Positions 34,511 to 46,164 of a stretch of DNA of 64,000 nucleotides are shown here, piece by piece (within the stretch, counting starts at the first letter, position 1; every line of letters begins with the position of its first letter). The DNA comes from Hesseltinella vesiculosa (taxonomy: Eukaryota; Mucoromycota; Mucoromycetes; Mucorales; Cunninghamellaceae): contig MCGT01000022.1 of NCBI GenBank assembly GCA_002104935.1, positions 391,185-455,184 on the forward strand, read 5' to 3'. The notes under the pieces were generated by a model, which ran no database searches, was not told the origin of the DNA, and saw only the letters and a program-made list of their open reading frames with translations. The position numbers and the translations under genes are program-made.

Positions 34511-37500
34511 ATGAGTGCGAGTGGTTCAACATCGTCCAAAGGGACTCCACCTTCCAGGTCACCATCTCGATCAGGCTCGCCCCCTCCTTACAACAACAAC
34601 AACGATGGAAGGTATCCAAGGTATCCAAGGTATGACAATAATTATCGACCACGCAACAACATGGCCGCCGACATTGACAACTATCGTGAAATACGAGACC
34701 GTGAACGTGATAGAGATCGTGATCGTTATATGATGCGAGATGATCGCTTCCCTCGCCCAAGGTAAAAAAACCGCTCGTGTGAAAATGACTTTTAACTCTT
34801 TTATTATGAAGAGACAGGGATGATCGCTATCCTGCCTTTTATCGAGATGACTACCCTTCATCCTCCAATGGACCCAGACCAGCCCCTCCTCCACGCCAAG
34901 AAGGTACCACACCATGGCTTTCTTCATTTCATTAACTCTTTTCCTGTTAGTAGATCGGCCACCCCTCTCAGGCAAAGCCAAAGACGATAGCAAACCTTCC
35001 ACACCTACCGATCCCTACCCCCCAGCAAGATACAATGACTGGCGAGAACGACGGTATCGTGACGATGATCGACGAAGAGACTTTGACCGACGCGGCCGCG
35101 ATGGGTAACCCCTCCCAGCCAAACTCTTCCCATGGCTCACCTCTTTCCTCTTGCCGTAGCTATTCAAGGTATGATGGCCCTCCCGGCGGCTATGGACCTC
35201 CTCCTCCTACAGGCTATGGCCCTTATTATGGTGGCGACTCCTACCGCCCAGGCAGCAATCGAGATCGTGAACCAGCCTCACCAGGAGCCTATTACTATGA
35301 CCGTGACACCCGAGATCGTTTCGATGAACGTGATTACTATCGACCCATCGCCCGAGGTGGCTCAATGGACATGGATCGTTATCGCCGACCTACTCGCCCA
35401 GGCAACGCCTGGCGATCCGACTCCCGAGACTTTGACCGTGATGGCCGTCCCTCCTATTCCTCTGGTATGCACCGTGATGACGACCGGCAAGACTCTCTCA
35501 AACCGTCAGACGACATCGACATGGATCGCACCCAAGGTAAAATGACCATAACAAAATCAAATGGCTCATTTTTTATTTATTGCTAGATAACAAACTCATG
35601 AGCATGAATACCAAGGAAGGCTCCAGCAGTGGCTCTTTGCGTAAGTCTTTCTTCAGGATCCCCCCCCCTCCTGCTCGCTCACACATACACACACACACAT
35701 CTCAATTTCAACTGTCTTGCTTTCTTAGGCCCTTCACCTTCATCAGTACCAAAACGCACACCGCTCAACATTGACGTCACCCGATCACAACCATCACCCA
35801 TCGACGACAATGCCTCATCACCCATGTCCTTGTCCACCCCAGCTTCATCACAATCCACCCTGTCCTTGGTGTTCCCCACCACCTCTCAAGGACTTCCTTC
35901 CAGCCGTACTGCTTCGGCCTCTCCACCTTTAGCCCCAGCCATCACCACGGCCCCTTCCCGACCCTCACCAACAACCTCCATCGCTCTCCCGTCTGCCTTC
36001 CAACCACCCCCTGTTACCAAACCCACGGAAATCATCGTCAAGGAAGAATCCCAGCCTGGGCCCGCTCCCATCGGAGAACCTGCCCCACCCGAAGACGACC
36101 AGCCACCTACCATGTCCCAACAGCAGATCGTCTCCCGCATCGATGAAATCGAAAACGACATTTCCATGTACGAGGAGCTCTTGGAGCAGGCCACCAAACG
36201 GGAACAAGAAGCCCATCTGCAACAACGGCCACCCACCCGCCAAAGCTCGGTCGAAGCCAAAGACGACGAGGATGATATGGACGACGTCGATGACCAGGAA
36301 CAAGAACAAGCAAAGCAAGAAGCACTGCAAGTCATCAGTCAGGACGGCCAACCCATGACCGACATCCAGAACCTGTCTGAAGATGACGGTCTCCTCGTGC
36401 GCCGCCGACCCCAGCTGCTCATCGAGCAGATCCGCAATCACGACCACGACCACGAAAGCTTGCCGCAAACCATCCTGGACGAAAACCGCGCCCTCGCCAA
36501 AGAGAACGCTGGGCTGCTCTACGGCTGGCAAGGCTGCGACGACGATCGCTGGGACGACGAAGCCGCCTGGTGTAAGCCACTGTACAGCCACCTGGACGAA
36601 TACCCCTGCGTCCAAGAAAACAAACGACTGCTTCGACAACAACGCCAAAAAGTCGCTGCCTATCTCGCTGGCACCCACCGCCGCCACGCCAAAAAGGAAC
36701 GCCGCCTCAAACGCGAATACAAAGCCATCTACGAAAGCTGGAAAACCAAAAACCTCACCATCGACCGCATCCACGACCAGGAACGAAGGCGCCACCCTTC
36801 CGGCGGTGGCTACCGGTCTCGCCGAGGACCAAGCAGCACCAGCACCACAAGCGCCAGTACCTTCCTCAGCCCCAGCGCACCGACCTCCACCACCACCACC
36901 ATCACCGCCACGGCTGCCTCTGATGACCTTGCCGACTATGTGGATGGCGTGATCTTCACCGGCAATAACGACTCTGCCCTTCGCTTTGGCGATGGTGACG
37001 GCGCTGCCACCCCCTATGGCAAAGGTGCCTGGACCTCTGACGCTGTGCGATCCGAAGCCGAACTGCTCGAAATCATCCAGTCGCTGGAAAATGCCGAAAT
37101 GCGCAACCCGGAGCTGCGTGCCGCCAAAACCACCGCCACCATCCCAACCATGATCCTCGATGCCAAAGAACGCGCCTTGACCTACAACGACCGCAGCGGC
37201 CTGGTTGAAAATCCCCTGGTCTACTACCACACCGGCCAAGAGACGGAGGACGTCTGGAATCAGCAGGAAATGACCGCCTTCATGGAAAGCTACATGCAAT
37301 ACCCCAAGCAGTTTGGCAAGATCGCAGCCGCCATCAAAACCAAGACCGCCTCCCAATGTGTGCTGTTCTATTACCGCAAAAAAACCAAAATCGACTTCAA
37401 GAACCTGCTGCGTCGCGGCCGTCGTGGCAAGAAAAAGAAGGACAGAGTCGCCCTGGCTCTTCGCCGCGCCACCGATGGCACCGCCAGCCCTCGCCGTGCC

Positions 37501-39096
37501 AAGTCCAAGGGCTCGGCCCTCATGGCCGACATCGGGAAAGCCCAGGTATCTCGGAAAGCAAAGGAAAAACAAGTCGAAAGAGAAACCTCGCCTGACCTCG
37601 GCCTACCTGCCCTGACCACCACCTCTTCCGGCCGCAAAACCGCCAAACGCCCAGCCAGCACCACCAGCCTTGCCCTGCCTGCCACTACCTCCCCCTCTTC
37701 CTCCGCCTCCTCCGGTCTGAAGGACACCGACCTCGCCTCCACTTCCACCAGCGCAGCTGCCACCCCTCCACCCGCCAAACGTAAAGCCACCGCCGCTGCC
37801 AAACGAGCCAACAAAGGTCGCTCGCCTCGACCCTCCTCCTCCTCTTCTACCTCCGCTGCTGCCACCCCCAACCTGGCCCAGCTGAACACCACGGACGACG
37901 ACGTCACCACTCTGACCAAGACCTGGTCTGACCAAGAAAAAGAACTGGCCACCGACGCTTTCCGCGCCCACGGCACCGACTTTGTCCGTGTGGCCTCCCT
38001 CCTTGGCTCCAAGAACGAAGGCCAGTGCCGCAACTTTTATTTCAACCACAAGCGCAAGTTCGGCCCCGACATCTTTGGTGAACAGTATGACGACGATGGC
38101 AATTTGATCCTGTCCGCCCCCTCCAAAGTGCCCCGCCCTACCCAGACAGTCTCACTCAAGGAGGAAGAAAAGGATGCAGCAGCAACCCTGGCCGGTATGT
38201 TCCAAATGGGCGCTGCTGCCTCACCTGTGTCTGAAGCCTCGCCGCCCTCCTCCTCACCTTCTCGCCAACGTGCTCGCACCATCTCCGGCATGACCGACCA
38301 AAGCGATGAATGGGATGACGACAAGCCTCGCGCCTTGCCCGCCGCTGCTTCATCGGCCACGCCACCCATCAAACGCGGCGCCAACTCCTCTTACTGGACC
38401 GTCGCCGAGAAACAAGACTTTATGCAGAGCCTGCGCCGCCATGGCCGTGACTGGGCCAAGATTGCCAGCGATATGAAATCCAAGACCCTGATCCAGGTCC
38501 GCAACTTTTACACCAACAACGAAGAAAAGCTCCATCTTGATCGGGTCTTGCAAGAACGTGCCCTTGACCAACAGCATGGTCCAGCCTCCGGTCGTGCTGC
38601 TCCAGTGTTGCCCCAACAGCACACCCCTCCTCCTCCTCCTCCTCCTCCATCTCGCTCCCAACCCATGCCGCCCATGGGCACCGCCTTTGACAGCCCCAAT
38701 GTCCATCCCCATCCCCATCACCCACACCAGCAAACACCTCCTCCTCCTGCCTATCCTGCTGCTGCTGCTGCTGCTGCTGCTGTGCCGCCCGCGATGTATG
38801 GCGCCCCTCCTGCTGCTGTTGACTCTCCTCATGCTGTCTATGGCCCTCAGCCAGGCTACTTTCCAACCTACAACGACCGTCCTCCTCGCTATCCCTATGG
38901 ACAACCCCAAGACCATCCATCCCACCGTCCATCTGCTCCAACCATGCCTCCACATGCCGACCCTTACCACCGCGCACGACCTCCACCCAAAGAATCCCAA
39001 CAAGGCGTCACCCGTGTCTCCGATCTTCTCAACAGCACCGAAGAACCCACAAACACAGGTAGTAAGAACAGCTGGGAAACTTGGTTTGGTGCTTGA
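34511..39096 (+). CDS. SNT1: SANT-domain corepressor, Snt1/NCoR-like
   Basis: Six exons (34,511-34,761; 34,812-34,903; 34,954-35,104; 35,160-35,536; 35,587-35,640; 35,729-39,096) give 1,430 residues. The first ~300 are Arg/Asp/Tyr-rich and disordered. Around residues 559-640 a helical segment (GWQGCDDDRWDDEAAW, then ENKRLLRQQR) looks like the deacetylase-activating region next to the first SANT domain in NCoR/SMRT. Three SANT/Myb domains follow at about 813-870 (VWNQQEMTAFMESYMQYP), 1,039-1,085 (TWSDQEKELATDAFRAHG) and 1,196-1,250 (YWTVAEKQDFMQSLRRHG). The C terminus is Pro/His/Ala-rich. Snt1 is a core subunit of the Set3 histone deacetylase complex, which represses transcription in the nucleus. 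The part from 38,394 onward is duplicated at 44,601. Confidence 0.88.
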
Positions 39097-39190
39097 TTTG
39101 TACATCTTTTTTTTTATCTTTTGTCTTCTTCGAATCTCATTATTCTGTACTCTGTAAATAAAATAATATTAAAACGATCGCCATTGTTTA

Positions 39191-39423
39191 CTTTATTTTG
39201 AGGACTTTGTCTTTTTGGCCTTTTTTGATCGGTCCTTCTTCAAGGTATCCATGTAGGCACGAATCACTGTGGCAAATGGCCCTTTTCCTTGCTTTGTTCA
39301 TAGAGCTTCCCTAATTCAACAGTAAACTAATCCGATACATTAAGATGAGAATAGGTCATATGGAAGCACAAGGAATAGCAATGATCCCCATTCCCTTATC
39401 GTGACAGCATCGAGCTGCTTCAT
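39191..39423 (-). pseudogene. SRP14 pseudogene
   Basis: The left duplicate of the SRP14 gene at 45,405-45,994. It keeps the lysine-rich 3' end (MDTLKKKDRSKKAKKTKSS reading) and the first two exons, but about 360 bp between them are missing: the break joins GTGGCA of exon 4 directly to AATGGCCCTTTTCC of exon 2. The first intron donor has also changed from GT to AT. It cannot encode SRP14. Confidence 0.85.
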
Positions 39424-39517
39424 CGTCGTTCGAAAAAACCTGATTCCCGCTTTTGCGCCGCTTGATCTTTCTTTCCTGTTCTTTATTTTTTCCGCCTCCA
39501 AAATTGATATTCAGGAC

Positions 39518-40939
39518 ATGTTTAGCTTTGGCACTGCAGCCTGTATTGGATATGACCTTGCACCGACAGAAGACAACAAGCTGATGACCAAGAATCGATT
39601 AGAAGCGGCAGGACTGATCCCAGTTACTCTTACTCAAGGAGGCCATGCCCCAGAAGATGTCACCTTTGCTAGTGTTGACGCCGTCGCGAAACGTCCTTGG
39701 AAGTATAATACTTTTCCCCTTTCACCGATCCTCGGGGGAAAACGAAGCATTGAAAACTTGGAACCTGAATCTTGTAAGTACTTTTGTAGATTGATTCAAA
39801 AGGCTGATCTTTGTTGTCTTCTTTCCAGTAGCACTTGGAGAATCAGAAGATTCAGAATCAACTGAAGACGCTGAATTAACAGGTATCTGGATCTCACAGT
39901 CTCTCATTATGTAAGTCTTCTTCTAATACTTTGATGTTTAATTTCTAGTTCTTCCATCGCAAAGATCTGTTATGACTACCCTGAAATTGTTGCTTCACAA
40001 AAAGCCTTTGGGAGATATCACAAACCCTGAATTTGTAACCGAGGGGTTGCTCTTCAACATCATCAGCCCATACCTCCCACCAGATTCTGTCATCACCAAG
40101 GATAAAGTTGGCGACTGGGTCGGTAAGGATGGCAGTTTTGGCCCCATCAAACGCCGATGGGTCAACGGCAAACGGGAGCGAGGCCGGCCATTACACGTCG
40201 TCAAAAACTGTTACCGCGGTATGCTAGAAAAAAGAGTAGATGGGAGGACTTTTTGGCATTCATTAAGAGCTTCATTTTTTTTTTTACAACCAGATTTTAC
40301 CATCGATCATGCAGTTTCATACAAGGCGGTCAGGGAACAATTACGCGCTGAGCAGGACCTGTGGCTAACTATTGGATACGTTCGAAAGTCAGAAGATACC
40401 AAGATTACAAACGAAACGAGGAAAGGCCTTTTGGAACTAATGGCGCACAAGCTCAAGCTCAAGATGTTGTGCAGATCTGTATATGCATCGTGGTCGTCCA
40501 GTGCGTCCTCCTCTATGATCGATCGGGATCATGAACCGCTACCTGAATTGGTTGGTGTCGATGGCTCAACGCAAGGTTAGGCAAACCCCACCCCCACCCT
40601 ACCAATGACCTGTCTGCTTACTCTTTATTATAGACATGGTGGAGTTGGTTACGAGCACCACAAAAAATGTGACAATTGTCGCGATTGATTACGCAGGGCT
40701 CACAACAAGCCCCGACGATCTGCATAGTTTTCTGAAGTAATATAGGCGTGAGCTACCTTTTTTTATGTGCCTATTAACCGAGACTTATTTCATGTAGGAT
40801 GGCCAAAAAGGTTAAAAGGATCATCATCGATCATGGCGATCATCCAGAGCTCATTACAAGACGTGAACTTTTGCATGTGGATGGTGTTATAGGCAAGTTT
40901 GCATGCAGAAAGCCATGTCTTCGTGGATCAACTGTATAG
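39518..40939 (+). CDS. Spliced gene with serine-recombinase (resolvase)-like motifs
   Basis: Six exons (39,518-39,773; 39,829-39,882; 39,949-40,218; 40,294-40,575; 40,634-40,736; 40,798-40,939) join in frame to 368 residues. The N-terminal half is not recognised apart from a basic stretch KRRWVNGKRERGRP that may bind DNA. From about residue 215 the order LWLTIGYVRKS, then TRKGLLELM, YASWSSSASSSMIDRD, VTIVAIDYAGLTTSPDDL and KRIIIDHGD resembles the resolvase fold: the GY-x-R-x-S nucleophile strand, a helix, an S-x-S-x-x-R segment, a V-x-x-x-D strand followed by a D-L helix, and a last strand. The catalytic arginines of the D-R-L-x-R block are not present, so it is divergent or inactive. It lies alone in a ~1.5-kb insertion between SRP14 and carrier pseudogenes. 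The 3' end is the least certain part; a GC..AG splice near 40,887 is an alternative. Confidence 0.55.
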
Positions 40940-40960
40940 GCACATGCCGTCTCTAGGCAC

Positions 40961-42119
40961 CCCATTATGCCAATATTTTTTTCCTATGTCCATACTCTTT
41001 TGTTGAAAATTATGCACAAAGTTGAGCGGTTACGAGACGTGTCTGCAAAATCTTCTTGTCCAAGGGGTTTCGTTGATGGTGGGATGGTTAGGCAGGAGGG
41101 AGGTCGAATCGATTTCCAAGAGAGTGAATCTGAGCCGAAGCAATTGGCGACTCTTAAGCCCTCAGTATTGATAAACACAGGAAGGAGAAGCTCACTGTCG
41201 AACTAGGCTTATAGTCAGCATTGGCTGACTCTCAGTCCCATTCCCCCGAATAAAAAAAATAAAAGGTTTCAAGAGTTCCTGCGTCGAGTAGAAAAAAGAA
41301 ATAAGGTTAGGTTTATGTGTGCAAGAGGCAAAGTCACGGTAAAGATCAAGGCATTGGTGGGTGCGCTGCGGAAGGCTGTGATGCTGCGTCCTCAATAAAA
41401 TCCTCGGACGCCCCCTTCCTGGTAATGGAGCGGGATACCTGGGCAAAGGATCCCGTTGGTACCCTTGGCCGCAGTTTTTCTTCGGTTTGCATGTGTGATT
41501 TGACGCTGTCGATGGGAAAGAGACTGACGTTGTATCCAATGCCGCCCATGGCGCCGGCGAGCATCAATTCGAGAGGCGAGAGATCTTTCTTGGATTGACT
41601 GTGTCTGCGTTGCAAGAATAGGTGGCAGGTGTATTCATAGAGTCCAAACCAAAACACAGCCCCGCCTGTTTCGCGGATGAGCGTGGGCAAGAAGCCCCGA
41701 TAAAAGCCTAGTGGTCCATGCTGGTGCAAGACGTGCTGGATCACGTGTTTTGGGCCTTGGTATCGTTGGAGCAGGCTGTCATTGGTGTTCTGGATCTGGA
41801 GTTTGCATTTGACCAGTTCCACCGGCGTCAGGACAAGCGATGCCAACGACCCAGCGCCAGCGCCAGCCAGAACAAGTTGGCCCATAGGCAAGGGCTGAGA
41901 CTCGTCGAGGTTGTCCGTGGCCAGTCGGATCACTCGTTGGATCTGTCGGTAGCCTACAAAGAGAGTTGCATTCTCGACCATCGCCCCAGCCATCGGCAGC
42001 GACATGCCCTTGTACAAGCTGAAAAAGCCTTCGTGTTGAATCGTTGCCTTTAGACAGTGCCATGGTCCTTTGTAATATGGCCGATCGAGCGGTTGGGTTT
42101 GAAGTCGCACCTTGACTTT
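40961..42119 (-). repeat. Inverted duplicate of the carrier locus (left copy)
   Basis: From about 40,961 to 42,119 the sequence is the reverse complement of about 46,436-47,690 (carrier exon 3, the last intron and ~370 bp of 3' flank). The rest of the surrounding duplication is direct, so this segment has been inverted. It begins about 20 bp after the resolvase-like gene and ends at the minisatellite. Confidence 0.8.
41346..42119 (-). pseudogene. Mitochondrial ornithine carrier pseudogene
   Basis: Nearly identical to the intact gene at 46,165-47,317 from VKVRLQTQPLDRP to the sixth-helix region, on the opposite strand. Exons 1 and 2 are missing where the minisatellite begins. One T is lost in the codons matching RSIYQEGG (intact copy near 47,127), shifting the frame, and VPTGS replaces APKRS just before. 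Not functional. Confidence 0.88.
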
Positions 42120-42124
42120 AGCGC

Positions 42125-43871
42125 AGAGTAAAAAAATAAGAATGTTTGAGTGGGCCACTCTAAAAAAGAATGGGCCTCTCGATAAAAAAGAGTGGGCCTC
42201 TCAATAAAAAAGAGCGGGCTTCTCAATAAAAAAGAGTGGGCCTCTCAATAAAAAAGAGTGGGCCTCTCAATAAAAAAGAGTGGACCACTCTTTAAAAAAG
42301 AGCGGGCCTCTCAATAAAAAAGAGTGGACCACTCTTTAAAAAAGTGTGGGCTTCTCGATAAAAAAGTGTGGGCTTCTCAATAAAAAAGTGTGGGCCAATA
42401 AAAAAGAGTGGACCACTCTTTAAAAAAGAGCGGGCCTCTCAATAAAAAAGAGTGGGCCTCTCAATAAAAAAGAGTGGACCACTCTTTAAAAAGAGTGGGC
42501 TTCTCAATAAAAAAGAGTGGACCACTCTTTAAAAAAGAGCGGGCCTCTCAATAAAAAAGAGTGGACCACTCTTTAAAAAAGAGCGGGCCTCTCAATAAAA
42601 AAGAGTGGGCCTCCTCTCAATAAAAAAGAGTGGGCCTCTCTTTAAAAAAGAGTGGGCCTCTCAATAAAAAAGAGTGGGCCTCTCAATAAAAAAGAGTGGG
42701 CTTCTCAATAAAAAAGAGTGGGCTTCTCAATAAAAAAAAGAGTGGGCCTTCTCAATAAAAAAGAGTGGGCTCTCAATAAAAAAGAGTGGACCACTCTTTA
42801 AAAAAGAGTGGGCCTCTCAATAAAAAAGAGTGGGCCTCTCAATAAAAAAGAGTGGGCCTACTCTTTAAAAAAGAGTGGGCCTCTCAATAAAAAAAGAGTG
42901 GACCACTCTTAAAAAAGAGCGGGCCTCTCAATAAAAAAGAGTGGGCCTCCTCTCAATAAAAAAGAGTGGGCCTCTCAATAAAAAAGAGTGGGCCTCTCAA
43001 TAAAAAAGAGTGGGCCTTCTCAATAAAAAAGAGTGGGCTCTCTCAATAAAAAAGAGTGGGCTCTTCTCAATAAAAAAGAGTGGGCCATTCTCAATAAAAA
43101 AGAGTGGGCTTCTCAATAAAAAAGAGTGGGCCTCTCAATAAAAAAGAGTGGGCCTCTCAATAAAAAAAAAGATTGGGCCTCTCATAAAAAAGAGTGGACC
43201 ACTCTTTAAAAAAGAGTGGGCTTCTCAATAAAAAAGAGTGGGCCTCTCTTTAAAAAAGAGTGGGCTTCTCAATAAAAAAGAGTGGGCTTCTCAATAAAAA
43301 AGAGTGGGCCTCTCAATAAAAAAGAGTGGGCTTCCCAATAAAAAAGAGTGGGCTTCTCAATAAAAAAGAGTGGGCCTCTCAATAAAAAAGAGTGGGCCTC
43401 TCAATAAAAAAAAAGAGTGGGCCTCTCAATAAAAAAGAGTGGACCACTCTTTAAAAAAGAGTGGGCTTCTCAATAAAAAAGAGTGGGCCTCTCAATAAAA
43501 AAGAGTGGACCACTCTTTAAAAAAGAGTGGACCACTCTTTAAAAAAGAGCGGGCCTCTCAATAAAAAAGAGTGGACCACTCTTTAAAAAAGAGCGGGCCT
43601 CTCAATAAAAAAGAGTGGGCCTCTCAATAAAAAAGAGTGGGCCTCTCAATAAAAAAGAGTGGACCACTCTTTAAAAAAGAGCGGGCCTCTCAATAAAAAA
43701 GAGTGGGCCTCTCTTTAAAAAAGAGTGGGCCAATAAAAAAGAGTGGGCCTCTCAATAAAAAAGAGTGGGCTTCTCAATAAAAAAGAGTGGGCCTCTCAAT
43801 AAAAAAGAGTGGGCTTCTCAATAAAAAAGAGTGGGCTTCTCAATAAAAAAGAGTGGGCCTCTCAATAAAAA
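42125..43871. repeat. 22-bp minisatellite array with hairpin variant units
   Basis: About 79 tandem units of roughly 22 bp. The main unit is GAGTGGGCCTCTCAATAAA plus AAA, with GGGCTTCTC variants. A second unit type contains the perfect palindrome AGAGTGGACCACTCT followed by TTAAAAAA. Occasional units are shortened (GGGCCAATAAA) or lengthened. It is non-coding. Every main unit carries AATAAA. Similar words occur at the right end of the window (63,905-64,000). It lies at one side of the inverted carrier pseudogene. Confidence 0.95.
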
Positions 43872-44317
43872 GGAAAAGTTGCCACCAATCGTCACCAGAT
43901 TTTGCATCACTGCTGCTTCCCGGTGACCAACAGTTGCATAACAATATGCTTCCCCAGCCAAAATCTGGCAGGAGAGGACATAATGCTGACTATCAAAACT
44001 AAATGGCTACAAGAGGTATTTGGAGACTTTTTTTTTGAAAAAAAAAAAAATGGTTCTGCCTGCACTGGAGGTAAAGGTTTGCGGGAGGTGGTGATCAGCC
44101 TAGCGTGAGCTGGAAATTAGGTTCACGTGCACTGGAATTGTTTTGCGTGCATATCAGACCTGGTTTGCGTGCAATCAAATTTATTTTTCCTGTGAAATGG
44201 GTTCTCTTTTGCCTACTAAAAAAAATATCCTGCACGTAATCATTCGTCACTGAAAACCCTGTAAATGATAGTGAAAAAATCAAGTTCTGTTGGTCAAGGT
44301 TACCTAGCAACGTTTGA
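43872..44317. other. Region right of the minisatellite, no gene recognised
   Basis: Includes CAGCCAAAATCTGGCAGG near 43,955 and poly-A/poly-T tracts. It should correspond to degraded flank of the HECT gene in the left duplicate, but similarity is only clear from about 44,318. Confidence 0.4.
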
Positions 44318-44600
44318 TCAGCTTTGTTTTAGGACCTCAGATGCAATGCTCGCGGAGTTTGCAACAACAAAAAAAAAAGGGAGCATTCCCTTCTTTGTCT
44401 TATTCACATTGCCCAAATTTGCCGTTGGGGGTTGTTGTGCATGTATTTTTATCGATGAACCATATCCCTGGAAAGGAAAAGCAATCATTTGCCGCTCCAT
44501 CTCGTTTGAATGACACCAAAACACGAACAGTGTCAGTTGAAAGTAGCACTCACGAACGGTGCCGCCCAGTCCTCTCCTACTTGTGACATGGTAACAGTTG
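44318..44600 (+). pseudogene. Duplicated HECT gene exon 1 and upstream flank
   Basis: Matches about 49,670-49,967: the flank with CTCGCGGAGTT and GCCGTTGGGGGTTG, then the ATG exon MNHIPGKEKQSFAAPSRLN with TRTVSVES. A small deletion after SVES shifts the frame. Right after the exon 1 donor region (GACATGGTAACAG) the sequence jumps to CTGGACCG of the corepressor SANT domain at 44,601. This is the duplication junction. Confidence 0.88.
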
Positions 44601-45335
44601 CTGGACCGTTGCCGAGAAACAAGACTTTATGCAGAGCCTGCGCCGCCATGGCCGTGACTGGGCCAAGATTGCCAGCGATATGAAATCCGAGACCCTGATC
44701 CAGGTGCACAGGTTTTACACCAACAACGAAGAAAAGCTCCATCTTGATCGGGTCTTGCAAGAACGTGCCCTTGACCAACAGCATGGTCCAGCCTCCGGTC
44801 GTGCTGCTCCAGTGTTGCCCCAACAGCACACCCCTCCTCCTCCTCCTCCTCCTCCTCCTCCTCCTCCATCTCGCTCCCAACCCATGCCGCCCATGGGCAC
44901 CGCCTTTGACAGCCCCAATGTCCATGCCCATCCCCATCACCCACACCGGCAAACGCCTCCTCCTCCTGCCTATCCTGCTGCTGCTGCTGCTGCTGCTGTG
45001 CCGCCCGCGATGTATGGCGCCCCTCCTGCTGCTGTTGACTCTCCTCATGCTGCCTATGGCCCTCAGCCAGGCTACTTTCCAACCTACAACGACCGTCCTC
45101 CTCGCTATCCCTATGGACAACCCCAAGACCATCCATCCCACCGTCCATCTGCTCCAACCATGCCTCCACATGCCGACCCTTACCACCGCGCACGACCTCC
45201 ACCCAAAGAATCCCAACAAGGCGTCACTCGTGTCTCCGATCTTCTCAACAGCACCGAGGACCCACAAACACAGGCAGCAGGAACAGCTGGGAAAGTTGAT
45301 TCGGTGCTTGATTTGCACATCTATTTTATCTTTTA
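44601..45335 (+). pseudogene. Duplicated 3' end of the SNT1-like gene
   Basis: Near-identical to 38,394 onward: WTVAEKQDFMQSLRRHG, the rest of the third SANT domain and the Pro/Ala/His-rich tail, with a longer (CTC)n proline run and a shorter (GCT)n alanine run. In the SANT domain VRNFYTNN became VHRFYTNN. One base is lost near 45,258 (GAGGACCC versus GAAGAACCC), changing the natural C-terminal WETWFGA. It has no promoter or N-terminal exons and is a remnant. Confidence 0.88.
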
Positions 45336-45404
45336 TCTTCTTCGAATCTCATTATTCTGTACTCTGTAAATAAAATAATATTAAAACGATCGCCATTGTT
45401 TACT

Positions 45405-45994
45405 TTATTTTGAGGACTTTGTCTTTTTGGCCTTTTTTGATCGGTCCTTCTTCTTCAAGGTATCCATGTAGGCACGAATCACTGTGGCATAGGCGTTTTG
45501 GAATTTATGGAAGTCGTCAGCGGCCACCTACCGTCGCAAAAAGAGAAGAAAATCTGAGTGTGAGATCCCGACAATGTCATGATGATGGTCTCATTCTGCT
45601 CTTACGGTGGTGCTGAATTTTGTATTCTTATAAGTAGCTCGCACGATTGTTGGGTATTGATCAGATGTGCCGTCGATAACCTGCTCGCCACCTTTTGGCA
45701 GCGATTTCTGTACAGCATTGGCCAGTCGCAGGCGTCGAGCATTCACTAGCAAAGGGCACAGAATGAAAATCCAATGGTTAGGAAGAGAATGCTGGCCGAG
45801 ACTGATCATCATCTAAAAACTTACTTCGCTTCATCGTCACCGACACTTGGCCCTTTTCCTTGCTTTGTTCATAGAGCTTCCCTAATTCAACAGTAAACTG
45901 ATCCGATACATTAAGATGAGAACAGGCGATATGGAAGCACAAGGAATAGCAATGATCCCCATTCCCTTACCGTGACAGGATCGAGCTGCTTCAT
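45405..45994 (-). CDS. SRP14: Signal recognition particle 14 kDa subunit
   Basis: Minus-strand exons 45,994-45,971, 45,897-45,825, 45,745-45,606 and 45,527-45,405 join in frame to 119 residues, the usual SRP14 size. The N terminus MKQLDPVTFTVELGKLYEQ parallels the LE-x-x-x-F-x-x-EL-x-x-L-F-x-x start of the family, KGQVSVTMKR the next strand, YPTIVRATYKNTKFSTTV the central strand pair, and FQNAYATVIRAYMDTLKKKD plus a lysine-rich tail the C-terminal helix. SRP14 pairs with SRP9 or an SRP21-like protein on the Alu domain of SRP RNA and arrests elongation. The gene is divergent from the ornithine carrier with only 170 bp between start codons, so the two probably share a promoter region. Confidence 0.88.
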
Positions 45995-46164
45995 CGTCGT
46001 TCTAAAAAAAAAAAAAAAAAAAAGGACACCAAAAAAAAACAGAGCTGCTCCAAAACTTTGGCTGTGTATCGGGCTTTCAAAAAATGAAAAATGCCCACGA
46101 CCCCAGGGTTTTGGTTTTTTCTTTCTCTTTTTTTTTTTTTACTGTTACTTGACATTGGACACTT

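Noticed and set aside
35965..37572. 535-codon open frame on the minus strand inside the corepressor gene
   Set aside because: It is antisense to a strongly supported coding exon in a codon-biased GC-rich stretch; composition is low complexity (V/G/F/D) with no motifs.
38350..39105. Minus-strand open frames over the Pro/Ala-rich tail, repeated at 44,533-45,318
   Set aside because: They mirror CCT and GCT repeat codons of the sense protein; conservation between copies is due to DNA duplication.
42125..43871. Possible CRISPR array
   Set aside because: Units are continuous ~22-bp tandem repeats without unique spacers, in a eukaryotic intergenic region.
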